A DNA stretch of 64,000 nucleotides. Origin: CADEDV01 sp048498035 (lineage in GTDB: Bacteria; Bacteroidota; Bacteroidia; Chitinophagales; Chitinophagaceae). Positions 8,817 to 16,902 of this stretch are shown here, one piece after another (within the stretch, counting starts at the first letter, position 1; the number at the start of each line of letters is the position of its first letter). A program made the translations under genes and the position numbers. The notes under the pieces were generated by a model. That model had not been told where the DNA came from. It made no database searches and saw only the letters and a list, made by a program, of their open reading frames with translations. The stretch is taken from assembly GCA_048498035.1 (NCBI GenBank), contig JBEHYT010000004.1:62001-126000 (forward strand). The letters are read 5' to 3'.

Positions 8817-9308
8817 ATGCATCGACGTAATTTCTTACAGAACGCGGGAATAATCATGCCTTCCCTGCTACTGGTAAAGCCTTCCCTGCTTACACAGGAG
8901 GCCGCGAGTAACGTGCCGCTGCTATTGATAACTGCCGGAGGGGCCGATGAAAGCAAAACACGAATAACTGCTGCCGCAAAATCAGCAACCCGTTCGATGC
9001 GAGAACTGCCTGGTAGCCAGGTAAAAGACATTGCCTATAGTGAAGCCGGGTTTACCGTAACCACGCACGCGGGGGAAAAGGTCCGCTCTTCCAAGCTCGT
9101 ATTTCATTCCTCTTTTTCGATCAATAATGAAAAGCTGAGCGTCGAGATTGAGCGGGAGAATAACCCTATCCCCATGCACTATAATTCCGGCAGGAATAAA
9201 AAAGTAGTACGACCGGAAATGTGGGCTACCACCACAGCACAAATAAATGATAAGCATTTTATTCCTTTTCTGAAAAGGAAAGGAAATGCGTTCATGTGTA
9301 TTTCCTGA
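8817..9308 (+). CDS. Hypothetical protein with Tat-like signal
   Basis: A 163-residue protein of unknown function. The N-terminus MHRRNFLQ has the twin-arginine pattern (RRxFL) followed by a moderately hydrophobic stretch (AGIIMPSLLLVKPSLL), so export by Tat is plausible. The middle (about 75-100, THAGEKVRSSKLVFHSSF) faintly resembles strands found in flavin-dependent amine oxidases, but no dinucleotide-binding motif is present. It starts 18 bases after the terminator T-run with its own AT-rich leader, so it is probably transcribed separately from the preceding operon. It may be a remnant of a longer oxidoreductase. Confidence 0.55.
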   Translation: MHRRNFLQNAGIIMPSLLLVKPSLLTQEAASNVPLLLITAGGADESKTRITAAAKSATRSMRELPGSQVKDIAYSEAGFTVTTHAGEKVRSSKLVFHSSFSINNEKLSVEIERENNPIPMHYNSGRNKKVVRPEMWATTTAQINDKHFIPFLKRKGNAFMCIS

Positions 9309-9409
9309 TTCACTTAAGATAGTTTGTCAATCAGTCAATAAGCAGGAAAAGCCGGAACACGGAAATTTACAACCGGTCCTTATAATGTCTATTGACTTTA
9401 TTTTTTAGT

Positions 9410-10090
9410 ATGAGCGTTGATTTTATACAGATCCCCAACCTGCTGCGCCCGGCCGAGATTAAAGACATTGAACTGCTGGTTGAAAAAGCTAATTTCATCG
9501 ACGGAAAAGCCACGGCCAGTCTTGCTGCCAAAACCGTCAAGAATAACCTGCAGGTGGATGCGGCAAACGGGGATATCATATCTCAGGTGCAGCAGATCGT
9601 TGCCAAAGCGCTTTCGGAAAGCCCGTTGTTCCAGGTAACCGCGTTGCCGCAACGGGTGTATCCCGTCCTGGTCAGTAAATATGATCCCGGAAAATATTAC
9701 GGTTGGCATGTAGATAGTCCAATAATGGGCGATCCCGCGATGCGGACAGATCTCGCCATGACGATCTTCCTCAGTGATCCTTCTACTTATAAAGGTGGGG
9801 AACTGATGTTACAAACCAATGCAGGGGTAGTTAATTTTAAGGGCAATAAAGGCGATGCTATCCTGTATCCCTGCCAATATCTTCACTGTGTAAACCAGGT
9901 TACTGAAGGCGAACGGATGGCTGTCGTAACATGGGTGCAGAGTAAGGTAAAATCGCGCGAGCAGCGCGAAATATTATTTATGCTAAACCAGGTGCACGCC
10001 ATGTTGCACGCTCGTGATATGAACTCGCAGGAAGCCATCCTGCTGTTGCAGGCACATAGTAATTTGCTGCGAATGTGGAGCGAGTTATGA
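9410..10090 (+). CDS. PKHD-type Fe(II)/2-oxoglutarate dioxygenase (PiuC-like)
   Basis: A 226-residue protein of the PKHD-type hydroxylase family (prolyl 4-hydroxylase-like double-stranded beta helix). Metal ligands are visible as His100 and Asp102 in YYGWHVDSP and His159 in CQYLHCVNQV. Arg169 (TEGERMAVVTW) fits 2-oxoglutarate binding. LSDPSTYKGGELML and GDAILYPCQYLH are hallmark stretches. I chose ATG 9410 over a TTG 18 bases upstream because it aligns with the usual family start. The stop overlaps the start of the sulfotransferase gene (ATGA), so the two are translationally coupled. PiuC relatives often sit beside siderophore receptors; here the context is a sulfotransferase, so a different substrate is likely. 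Confidence 0.85.
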   Translation: MSVDFIQIPNLLRPAEIKDIELLVEKANFIDGKATASLAAKTVKNNLQVDAANGDIISQVQQIVAKALSESPLFQVTALPQRVYPVLVSKYDPGKYYGWHVDSPIMGDPAMRTDLAMTIFLSDPSTYKGGELMLQTNAGVVNFKGNKGDAILYPCQYLHCVNQVTEGERMAVVTWVQSKVKSREQREILFMLNQVHAMLHARDMNSQEAILLLQAHSNLLRMWSEL

Positions 10091-11073
10091 GCAACGCGTC
10101 TTTACACGAAACATTTACCGGAAGTATTCCCTACAAGATCGACAAGCGGGGAGGAATACCGCTTTGTCAATGGCTGTATATTGAAAAAGAGAGATTCACC
10201 GAGCCATTCTTCGACGAAACGATCAGCGCCTGTCGCCATCACCCATTCAACTCAAAAAGACAGCAATGTGTCAGCACGTTGGAAATGCTGGCAGAATGGT
10301 CTGGCCATATCAGGTCTGTGCCGCCTGCCGCCATTATCTTTCACGTATCTCGTTGCGGATCCACACTTGCTTCGCAACTCCTGGCACTCCCCGAAGAAAA
10401 TATTGTACTTTCCGAAGTGCCCTTCCTGGATGACGTACTGCTGGAAATATTTTCCAGGGAAGATGCTGATCCCGATTATTCCTATTTTGATCATGCGCTT
10501 CGGTTTTACGCGATGCAGCGCCTAAAGCAACAGCAGCGACTGTTTGTAAAGACCGACAGCTGGCATATCTTTTTCTATCGCCGGCTTCGCGAACTGTATC
10601 CTTCCGTTCCTTTTATTTTATTATACCGCCATCCGGCGGAAGTTATACGCTCACAGCAGCAGCGCAGGGGCCGCCATGCTGTGCAAGGTGTTATTGACCC
10701 ACGCCTGTTTGGATTTGAAAGTGATGTTATCAACCTGCTTACGCTTGATCAGTATATGGCCCGGGTGCTGGAGCGTTACTTCGAAGAGTTCCTGGCGGCC
10801 GCTAAACAGGATCCATTATCAGTACTTATCAATTATAACGAAGGAGCCGTTGGCATGATGGAGCGGATTGCGGAAGCAGCGCAACTGCCATTGTCGGGCG
10901 AATACCGCGCACAAATCGCGGAGCGCGCCGGCTTTCATGCCAAATACCCGGGTACTGTTTTTGGTGCGGAAGGCGATACGCCCGTTTTCCCGGATTGGTG
11001 CAATAAGGCAATCGCGCTTTATGAAGAATTGGACCTGTTAAGAATTGGCGCAGGTAATAATAAAATCGTGTAA
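10087..11073 (+). CDS. Sulfotransferase family protein
   Basis: A 328-residue cytosolic enzyme predicted to transfer sulfate from PAPS to an acceptor. The 5'-phosphosulfate loop is VSRCGSTLASQLL (about 87-99). The 3'-phosphate-binding stretch is FILLYRHPAEVIRSQQQRRG (about 177-196). The long middle and the C-terminal segment (NYNEGAVGMMERIAEAAQLP) match PF13469-type sulfotransferases. The start overlaps the dioxygenase stop (ATGA). Its last 36 bases overlap the convergent APS kinase gene, which would supply PAPS. The pairing with a hydroxylase suggests hydroxylation followed by O-sulfation of one acceptor. That order is inference; no acceptor can be named from sequence. Confidence 0.85.
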   Translation: MSNASLHETFTGSIPYKIDKRGGIPLCQWLYIEKERFTEPFFDETISACRHHPFNSKRQQCVSTLEMLAEWSGHIRSVPPAAIIFHVSRCGSTLASQLLALPEENIVLSEVPFLDDVLLEIFSREDADPDYSYFDHALRFYAMQRLKQQQRLFVKTDSWHIFFYRRLRELYPSVPFILLYRHPAEVIRSQQQRRGRHAVQGVIDPRLFGFESDVINLLTLDQYMARVLERYFEEFLAAAKQDPLSVLINYNEGAVGMMERIAEAAQLPLSGEYRAQIAERAGFHAKYPGTVFGAEGDTPVFPDWCNKAIALYEELDLLRIGAGNNKIV

Positions 11074-11565
11074 AACCTTTGTTGCTTCATCAACGGTGAG
11101 TGCGGCAGTATCTATTTCTAAATGTGGGTGTAACGGCTTTTCATACACATCGTTGACCCCTGTAAGGTTGAAGATTTTCTCCGGGTGATGATCAGGTAGT
11201 GCGGCACGTGCGTAAAGTCCCTTGGTGTCCCTGCCTGAAAGCGTATGAAGGTCACAATTAATCCATACCGTTTTTGCTCCATAATTCGTTTCGAGTTCAT
11301 TCCTGGTTTGTTCAAAGGGATTGATGGCCGATAAAATAGCGATCTTGTTTTCTATTGAAAAAGAATGAGCAACCGCGCCAAGTCGGCGGATGTTTTCCAT
11401 CCGGTCGGCATGCGAAAATCCGAGATCCCTGCAAAGCGTTTTGCGATATACATCGCCGTCAATGATCTCTACCAGCCAGCCCTCTTGTTTCAATTGCAGC
11501 GCCACGGCGTCTGAGAGTGTCGACTTACCCGCACCGGAAAGTCCTGTTAGTTGAATTAAGGGCAT
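11038..11565 (-). CDS. cysC: Adenylylsulfate (APS) kinase
   Basis: A 175-residue kinase that phosphorylates APS to PAPS, the sulfate donor. It begins MPLIQLTGLSGAGKST, with the P-loop at residues 8-16. The APS-binding region contains IDGDVYRKTLC and FSHADRMENIRRLG, and the later KGLYARA and GVNDVYEKP stretches are family hallmarks. ATG 11565 is preferred over a start 15 bases upstream because it places the P-loop at the usual distance. No ATP sulfurylase or PAPS reductase is adjacent, so this copy appears dedicated to the overlapping sulfotransferase rather than to cysteine synthesis. The two genes converge and overlap by 36 bases at their 3' ends. Confidence 0.9.
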   Translation of the reverse strand: MPLIQLTGLSGAGKSTLSDAVALQLKQEGWLVEIIDGDVYRKTLCRDLGFSHADRMENIRRLGAVAHSFSIENKIAILSAINPFEQTRNELETNYGAKTVWINCDLHTLSGRDTKGLYARAALPDHHPEKIFNLTGVNDVYEKPLHPHLEIDTAALTVDEATKVLHDFIITCANS

Positions 11566-11704
11566 ACGTTGAAAATACACAATTGAGACATCTTCTGGTT
11601 ATACGTTTTGATTTTCCGGTTGTCAAACTGTGGCATGTGCTAATAGGCTATGTAACGGATGCCAATAGTCGGATGTATTCGTACCAATCGAAAATCTGAA
11701 TCCT

Positions 11705-11782
11705 TTTACTTAAAACAGAAATTCATATCAAATTTTTTTATTTATAATCAACAATTTAAAAAATTGTTTAGTTTTAAGTAAA
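11705..11782 (+). promoter_or_regulatory. Nested inverted-repeat operator/promoter of the TAC operon
   Basis: An outer perfect 12-bp inverted repeat (TTTACTTAAAAC at 11705-11716, GTTTTAAGTAAA at 11771-11782) encloses an inner 8-bp repeat (AACAATTT, AAA, AAATTGTT at 11750-11768). A -7-like element TAGTTTTA (11769-11776) overlaps the right outer arm. The site lies about 45 bases before the toxin start and fits autoregulation by the HTH antitoxin. Binding itself is inference. Confidence 0.6.
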
Positions 11783-11824
11783 TTTTAGTGTCTTGCGCTT
11801 TATCTTTATCTAATTGAACGTGAG

Positions 11825-12325
11825 GTGTTGGGGTATGAATTGGTTGAAATAGAGGAGTTGTCAGGCAGTAAAGCGACGATTTATTCCGTGTTGTTGGACG
11901 GTGATGATCTGACTTTATTTGATCACTTTGTTGAGGAATATGGTATTTCTCATAAAGCTGCCATTAAAGATTTGATAGCCCGGCTTCAAGTTATCGGATC
12001 CATGACTGGTGCGAGGGAACAATTTTTTAAGCATTTCGAGGGAAGACCGGGAGACGGCGTATGTGCGCTTTGCGATAGTGACAACCGGGAGCTTCGCCTT
12101 TTTTGTGTCCGTTATGGTAACGTGGCAATCATTCTTGGTGGAGGCGGAGTAAAAGACGTGCGGGCCTGGCAGGATGATCCAAAATTGTCGAAAGAAGCGC
12201 ACAGAATGATCGAAGTTTCCGATGAAATTTTAGCAAAACTTCAATCGGGCGCAATTTGGTGGTCTGCTGATGGCACACAATTAGAGGGTGAACTATATAT
12301 TAATAGAAATGACAAAAAAATCTAA
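11825..12325 (+). CDS. Probable RelE/HigB-like toxin of a toxin-antitoxin-chaperone operon
   Basis: A 166-residue protein starting at GTG 11825; no in-frame ATG exists nearby. The middle reads LRLFCVRYGNVAIILGGGGVK (about 97-117), a pair of beta strands in the style of HigB/RelE-type toxins (RLFYxxxGxxxVLLHGFxKK). The first third (EEYGISHKAAIKDLIARLQV) would be the usual helical pair. CALCDSDNREL resembles no toxin I know, and the classical catalytic residues cannot be assigned. It overlaps the HTH gene by 17 bases. The order toxin, HTH antitoxin, SecB-like protein is that of known TAC operons such as mycobacterial HigB-HigA-SecB. The toxin call rests mainly on context. Confidence 0.6.
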   Translation: MLGYELVEIEELSGSKATIYSVLLDGDDLTLFDHFVEEYGISHKAAIKDLIARLQVIGSMTGAREQFFKHFEGRPGDGVCALCDSDNRELRLFCVRYGNVAIILGGGGVKDVRAWQDDPKLSKEAHRMIEVSDEILAKLQSGAIWWSADGTQLEGELYINRNDKKI

Positions 12326-12761
12326 ACCGGCGAGAAAGCACAAGAGTGCTGTTCTTTCTTCTTTGTTGAGCGAAATTACTCCGCTCGAAAAAGCTAAAGT
12401 TGAACAGAAGATGACGCTCGCTGTCCGTATTGATGACCTTATAAAAGGGAAGGGGTATTCGAGAAAGGCATTTGCAGAAACGCTCGGCAAAAACCCTTCT
12501 GAAGTTACTAAATGGTTGAGTGGCACCCACAATTTTACGATTGATACCCTGGCGGAAATTGCGTATACCCTGGAGGTGACAATTACAGAGTTATATGAAC
12601 AAAAGCAGGTTGAAATTATTTACAAGCTTCACGCGCGGGTAACTGGTGATGCGGAGGAGCGACCGATTTATATGAAAGAATGCTGCGATGTGCCGGGATC
12701 GTTTCAGTCAACTCAGAAAGAGCCTGTTCAAAAATACCTGGCCGTGTCCGGCCGACGATAA
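12309..12761 (+). CDS. HTH Xre-family antitoxin with C-terminal extension (HigA-like)
   Basis: A 150-residue protein. The helix-turn-helix lies at residues about 44-90 (GYSRKAFAETLGKNPSEVTK, then LSGTHNFTIDTLAEIAYTL). Basic residues fill the first 20. After residue 95 an extension (KQVEIIYKLHARVTGDAEER onward) runs about 55 residues past the DNA-binding domain. In TAC systems such an extension is the chaperone-addiction segment that makes the antitoxin depend on its SecB-like partner; the same role here is inference. ATG 12309 was chosen over GTG 12288. The TAA stop shares its last base with the ATG of the next gene, so translation is coupled. Confidence 0.8.
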   Translation: MTKKSKPARKHKSAVLSSLLSEITPLEKAKVEQKMTLAVRIDDLIKGKGYSRKAFAETLGKNPSEVTKWLSGTHNFTIDTLAEIAYTLEVTITELYEQKQVEIIYKLHARVTGDAEERPIYMKECCDVPGSFQSTQKEPVQKYLAVSGRR

Positions 12762-13228
12762 TGAAAGACGTTATGGCGAAAATTGAACATAAAGAATTTA
12801 ATACTCATCTTCAGCTGAAGGCAGTGGAATTAATAAAGTCGAGTATACAGGCGCCTTCTGTACCCGTTTCTGCGGAATTATTGGAGCAGTTTGATTTTAA
12901 CGTTACCCTGGAAACGCGTGCCGATAAAGCAAAAAGGGAATTGTGCATCATCATTTCTACTGATGTCGCTTCCAAACGCCAGGTTCATGAATTTGGCAAT
13001 CTTACGCTGGCCTGCATTTATACCTTCCATAATTTCGATGAGATTGTCCGGTTCAGCGCAGACGGCAAAACTCATTCGGTACCTGCGGCACTTACTGAGA
13101 TCATGAATTCTATTTCGCTTTCTACAGCGCGGGGATATATGGCGGCTACATTTAGGGGAACAATCATCCATAACGCCTTTCTTCCGATTATTGACCCAGG
13201 GACATTTCAGCCTGCACCATCCAAATGA
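12761..13228 (+). CDS. SecB-like chaperone of a toxin-antitoxin-chaperone operon
   Basis: A 155-residue protein. Its last 50 residues match the SecB pattern: an N-terminal-strand region (TLETRADKAKRELCIIIST), then LTEIMNSISLSTARGYMAA, the position of the SecB helix LFPYARExIsdL. This is followed by TFRGTI and the proline-bearing tail LPIIDPGTFQPAP, comparable with the usual G-FPPL-L-P-NF end. The solitary position behind an HTH antitoxin, rather than beside gpsA as in proteobacteria, points to a TAC chaperone that protects the antitoxin from degradation and helps it fold. The assignment is by eye; a profile search would settle it. Confidence 0.65.
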   Translation: MKDVMAKIEHKEFNTHLQLKAVELIKSSIQAPSVPVSAELLEQFDFNVTLETRADKAKRELCIIISTDVASKRQVHEFGNLTLACIYTFHNFDEIVRFSADGKTHSVPAALTEIMNSISLSTARGYMAATFRGTIIHNAFLPIIDPGTFQPAPSK

Positions 13229-13423
13229 TGTTACTGGTAAGAATTTCTGGTATCCCGCTATCCGTTGAATGGTCTTGACTTAACTATTCCTGGCTAAAAT
13301 CCGTTGCTGTGTAAGTATGCCCGGCAGGTATATTTTCATTCCTTTCAGGAAGTGCGGATTAACCTGTAAAGGCGAATCAATAGGAATCCGTTAATTGTGA
13401 TGATCCGGAATTTTGCAACCTCA

Positions 13424-15862
13424 TCAATCCGCCGCCTTCGCGCGGTTGATCTCCTCTTCAGCGCCGCCTTCCGAATGAGAAATAGGTTTCATCGCCTTTC
13501 CAAAGCGCCAGTTAAAACTCAGGCGCACCACCCGTGAATCCCAGGTAACCCGGAAAGGCTCGTAGGCGTTTTGAAACGTAGAGTAACCGGAATAATTTTG
13601 AAATGCCGTCAAATCACGAACGCTCAGCTTCAACGACCCACGGTTCTTCATAATTTGTTTGGAAACTCCCAAATCCAACTCTCCCTGCGGCTTTAACCAT
13701 TCCTGCAAGTCAATCTGGCTTTTGGTTTGGTAATAACCACTGATTTCAAATCCCCAGCCGTGCTTCAACTGGAATTGGTTATTAATACTAACCATCAGCT
13801 GCGTTACATCCGCACGTATAGGAGCCCATACCACACCTTTAATAATTTTGTGATTAAGCACCGCAACAGCCGTCATATTCCACCAGGACGTTAGCGATTT
13901 TTGAAACGTTTCACTAATGCCAAAGTTTTGGAAAGACCCAACATTGCCCCGCGTGTAGATAATAATATTCTTATTTACATTGCTTGTATTGGAATCAATC
14001 ACAAATATTTGTGAGAAATAATCTTTTAAATAGCTATATGAAAGTTCTGTAGTCAGCATTTGCTTATACGTGTGCGCTACTGAAAAATTCCAGGTGTATT
14101 GGGGACGGATAAACGGGTTGCCAGCTTCGTATGTATATTTATTTAACGTGGTAAGGAATGGGTTTAGAAACTGGAATGGCGGCCGGTCAATCCTTCGTCC
14201 AAACCGGAATGTAAAAACATTATTGCTATCAGCGTCCAGTGACGCAAATGCCGTTGGAAACAAGCTGCCATAGTTCCTGGAAAAAGACGAATCTGCAATT
14301 ACCGCGTTGCCCAACTGGTGCGCTTTATAAGAAGTTAGCTCATACCTGAGCCCAAGTTGCCAGTGCCATTTTCCCCGCTCCGCATCCAGGCTTGCATAGC
14401 CCGCACTGATCTTTTCATTGTAAAGAAAATGATTACTGCGACTTAAATCCGGCATCCAGTAATTATTGTTCAGGTAATAATAATCCGCCAGGTTATCCGT
14501 CTTATTAATCGCCGTTTTTATCCCGGCTTCCAATAATACCGTTTTAAAATGCTTTGAATAATCCACTTTAGCAGTAAATATCTTCAGGCGGGAAGGGATT
14601 GTACCCTTCGTGGCATTAACATCGGCGCCTGGCGCCACCAGTTGAGTTTGATAGTTCTGATCGCCGTCAATAGCAAACTGCACATAATCAAAATCAGCAT
14701 TCAGCTCACTGGTTTCATCAATTTTGTGACGGCCATTTAACGTTATTCCGTCCCTTTTAAATTGCAAATTATTTTCGCCCACTGTGTTGATCGTAGAGTC
14801 GATATTAAAATCGGGATCCATCCATTCAATAGCACTGTAACTGCTGGTATTTCGTTTAAACCGCCCTAGCGTATAAGCTATGCCGAGTGTAGTTCGGTTG
14901 CTGAGAAAGAAGTCGAAGCCCGTTTTTACATTGTGCGAGGTATTCCAGTTCTTACTAAAATTTGGCTGCTCAAGCAACACAGAGTCTTCCATATTTACAT
15001 CAAAGTATTTCCGCAGCGTATAGATGTTTTGCTTTTCATTGCTGGCGCGAAATCCATAATTCAAAAACCAATTGAATTTGCCATTACGATAGTTAAAGTT
15101 TGCGCTATTGCCCGTTTTCGGGTAAAATCCCTGTCCAACACTCAGGTTCAAAGAGCCATTAAAGCCACGCTGGCGGATGGATTTTGTTTTGATATTGATA
15201 ATACCTGCATTTCCTGCTGCATCATATTTCGCGCCGGGGTTTTCAATCAACTCGATGGCTTCTACCTGGGAAGCGCTCATGCCTGACAGATAGGCTTGCA
15301 GATCGGCGCCACTAAGCTGTGTGGGCTTTCCATCAATCAATACATTAACCGATGGCTTTCCTTTCATAATTATAGAACCATCTTTCGCCACCGTAATCCC
15401 GGGTGACTTTTCGAGCACATCCATTACCGTTGCGCCCGCATTGGAAATAGAAGCTTCAGGGTTGATGACGGTTTTATCCGCCAGGAACTGCACCGCTGCT
15501 TTTTTGGAAACAACAGTTACGTTATCAAGTGACGTACTTTGGGGAATCAAACTAACGGTAACAGTAATTGCGCCCGGACCACGAAGATCTATTGCCTCAC
15601 TCCAGCCCTCCGTATAACCCAACTGGGTGGCCCGCACGCGATAAATGAGTGGTTTGAGATTGGAAAACTGAATATTGCCGGCGTTGTCCGCAGCGCCGGA
15701 TTGAACTACAACAGAATCAGTAGAAAGCAGGTAAACCGAAGCGCCCGGTAATGCCGCTTTCCCGGCGTTTATCACCTTAACGATCACCTTCTTATAGCCA
15801 TCCTGGGCAAAGGCAGATCCACTCAGCAGTAGTAATAGGACAGGCAAGATAACTTTACGCAT
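13424..15862 (-). CDS. Outer-membrane beta-barrel family protein (TonB-receptor-like)
   Basis: An 812-residue protein with a signal peptide (MRKVILPVLLLLLSGSAFAQ). A CarboxypepD_reg-like domain at about 25-105 (VINAGKAALPGASVYLL, IYRVRATQLGYTEGW) is followed by a plug domain (GATVMDVLEKSPGITVAKDG, VNVLIDGKPTQLSGADLQAY, SQVEAIELIENPGAKYDAAG). A long beta-barrel follows (about 230-800). The layout is that of the outer membrane beta-barrel family of Bacteroidetes rather than a classical SusC receptor, and no SusD partner is adjacent. It converges with the TAC operon. The substrate is unknown. The acidic C-terminus EGGAEEEINRAKAAD is unusual, since a barrel normally ends in an aromatic residue. 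Confidence 0.85.
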   Translation of the reverse strand: MRKVILPVLLLLLSGSAFAQDGYKKVIVKVINAGKAALPGASVYLLSTDSVVVQSGAADNAGNIQFSNLKPLIYRVRATQLGYTEGWSEAIDLRGPGAITVTVSLIPQSTSLDNVTVVSKKAAVQFLADKTVINPEASISNAGATVMDVLEKSPGITVAKDGSIIMKGKPSVNVLIDGKPTQLSGADLQAYLSGMSASQVEAIELIENPGAKYDAAGNAGIINIKTKSIRQRGFNGSLNLSVGQGFYPKTGNSANFNYRNGKFNWFLNYGFRASNEKQNIYTLRKYFDVNMEDSVLLEQPNFSKNWNTSHNVKTGFDFFLSNRTTLGIAYTLGRFKRNTSSYSAIEWMDPDFNIDSTINTVGENNLQFKRDGITLNGRHKIDETSELNADFDYVQFAIDGDQNYQTQLVAPGADVNATKGTIPSRLKIFTAKVDYSKHFKTVLLEAGIKTAINKTDNLADYYYLNNNYWMPDLSRSNHFLYNEKISAGYASLDAERGKWHWQLGLRYELTSYKAHQLGNAVIADSSFSRNYGSLFPTAFASLDADSNNVFTFRFGRRIDRPPFQFLNPFLTTLNKYTYEAGNPFIRPQYTWNFSVAHTYKQMLTTELSYSYLKDYFSQIFVIDSNTSNVNKNIIIYTRGNVGSFQNFGISETFQKSLTSWWNMTAVAVLNHKIIKGVVWAPIRADVTQLMVSINNQFQLKHGWGFEISGYYQTKSQIDLQEWLKPQGELDLGVSKQIMKNRGSLKLSVRDLTAFQNYSGYSTFQNAYEPFRVTWDSRVVRLSFNWRFGKAMKPISHSEGGAEEEINRAKAAD

Positions 15863-16411
15863 AAACCGCTAATCTTCAAAAATATCCAAACCAGCGAAAA
15901 ACGGCATTTTTTTTCGTTCAGCGGTAGGATGACTTTCAATTCAAATATAAAGAAAATTGAATTTTACTGAAAGCCAATCAGTTATATCGGAATGCGGCAA
16001 TCGATTCTTTATTTGATCATCAACCTAAAGGCCTATTAAGCTATTTTTTTAGCGGAAAGCCCAAACGAAAAGTCATTGACCCGGCAATTCGTTCTCACAA
16101 TTCGAAAGCACGATTACTTCGGCTGTCCGGTAAAATTTTATCCGGATATTGGCGACTGGCAAATCAATAAAGGTTTATTGAGCCTTTTTTGTAACGCAAA
16201 GCCGCAGGCAAATGCAAAATGCTCAGCTTTGTGGGATATGCTAAAATTTTCCCACGAAGCTGGTGATTACTGGTGAAGCAAAACAGCTGTTTTTACAACA
16301 ATTGTAAAACTTCGGTTAACACTATCCATGCATCCATTAACCAATCATTTGCAAAATCAGCAGGTTATCAACTTGATCCGCATATAATTTTTATTTTATT
16401 TTGGCGGCGAA
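15863..16411. other. 549-base intergenic region between divergent genes
   Basis: This region separates the outer-membrane barrel gene (minus) from the small secreted protein gene (plus). It is AT-rich and I see no convincing gene; a 66-codon frame at 16076-16276 has no recognisable features. A 7-bp inverted repeat (TTCAATT 15935-15941, AATTGAA 15955-15961) lies about 75 bases upstream of the barrel gene and could be an operator. Promoters for both directions are expected here. Confidence 0.3.
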
Positions 16412-16804
16412 ATGAGATCTGCAATATTTCTTCTCTTCTGCTATCTACTCCTGGGAAACACTGGTTCCATGGCGCATGCAGCCTGCTGTACACATGTACA
16501 GCCCAGGGTACCTGTACGGATAGTGGATGAAAAGCGTGCAGGCAGGTTAGCGGCCGACAATCCCGTGCAGCTCCAACGCACTTCGGATTTTAGCTGTGAT
16601 GATGATTTTGTTGCTAACGACGACAACGACAACGAAGAAGCACCCCATTTTCACTCCCGCCGGTTTCGTGGTTTTCCCCGCACAAAATGTTGCTACTATT
16701 ATACGCAAGCTGCAACTATTATTTCCAGGCAATGCCTGAACCACCGCGTCAAATCGCTCGATGCTTCCGAGCAATGTATTCTCCAGAGCGTATTCCGCAT
16801 TTGA
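16412..16804 (+). CDS. Small secreted hypothetical protein upstream of the RND efflux operon
   Basis: A 130-residue protein with a good signal peptide (RSAIFLLFCYLLLGNTGSMA, cleavage near HA/AC). The mature part has an acidic run (CDDDFVANDDNDNEE, about 68-82), a histidine/arginine patch (HFHSRRFRGFPR) and several cysteines (CCTH, KCCYYY, QCLN, QCIL). No domain is recognisable. It precedes the efflux adaptor gene by 98 bases on the same strand. Acidic plus His/Cys composition could mean metal binding in the periplasm, which would fit an efflux-associated role, but this is inference. Confidence 0.55.
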   Translation: MRSAIFLLFCYLLLGNTGSMAHAACCTHVQPRVPVRIVDEKRAGRLAADNPVQLQRTSDFSCDDDFVANDDNDNEEAPHFHSRRFRGFPRTKCCYYYTQAATIISRQCLNHRVKSLDASEQCILQSVFRI

Positions 16805-16902
16805 TAAGATATAGCCTCTTCTATCCTGCAAATTTTTAGCTGTCCCTGACGGCAGCCCATTTTTATTAATCCCGTTTTTATCCCGACCAATTTTACGCTA
16901 TC

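Noticed and set aside
16076..16276. 66-codon frame in the 15.9-16.4 kb gap
   Set aside because: No signal, domain or operon context; composition like non-coding sequence.
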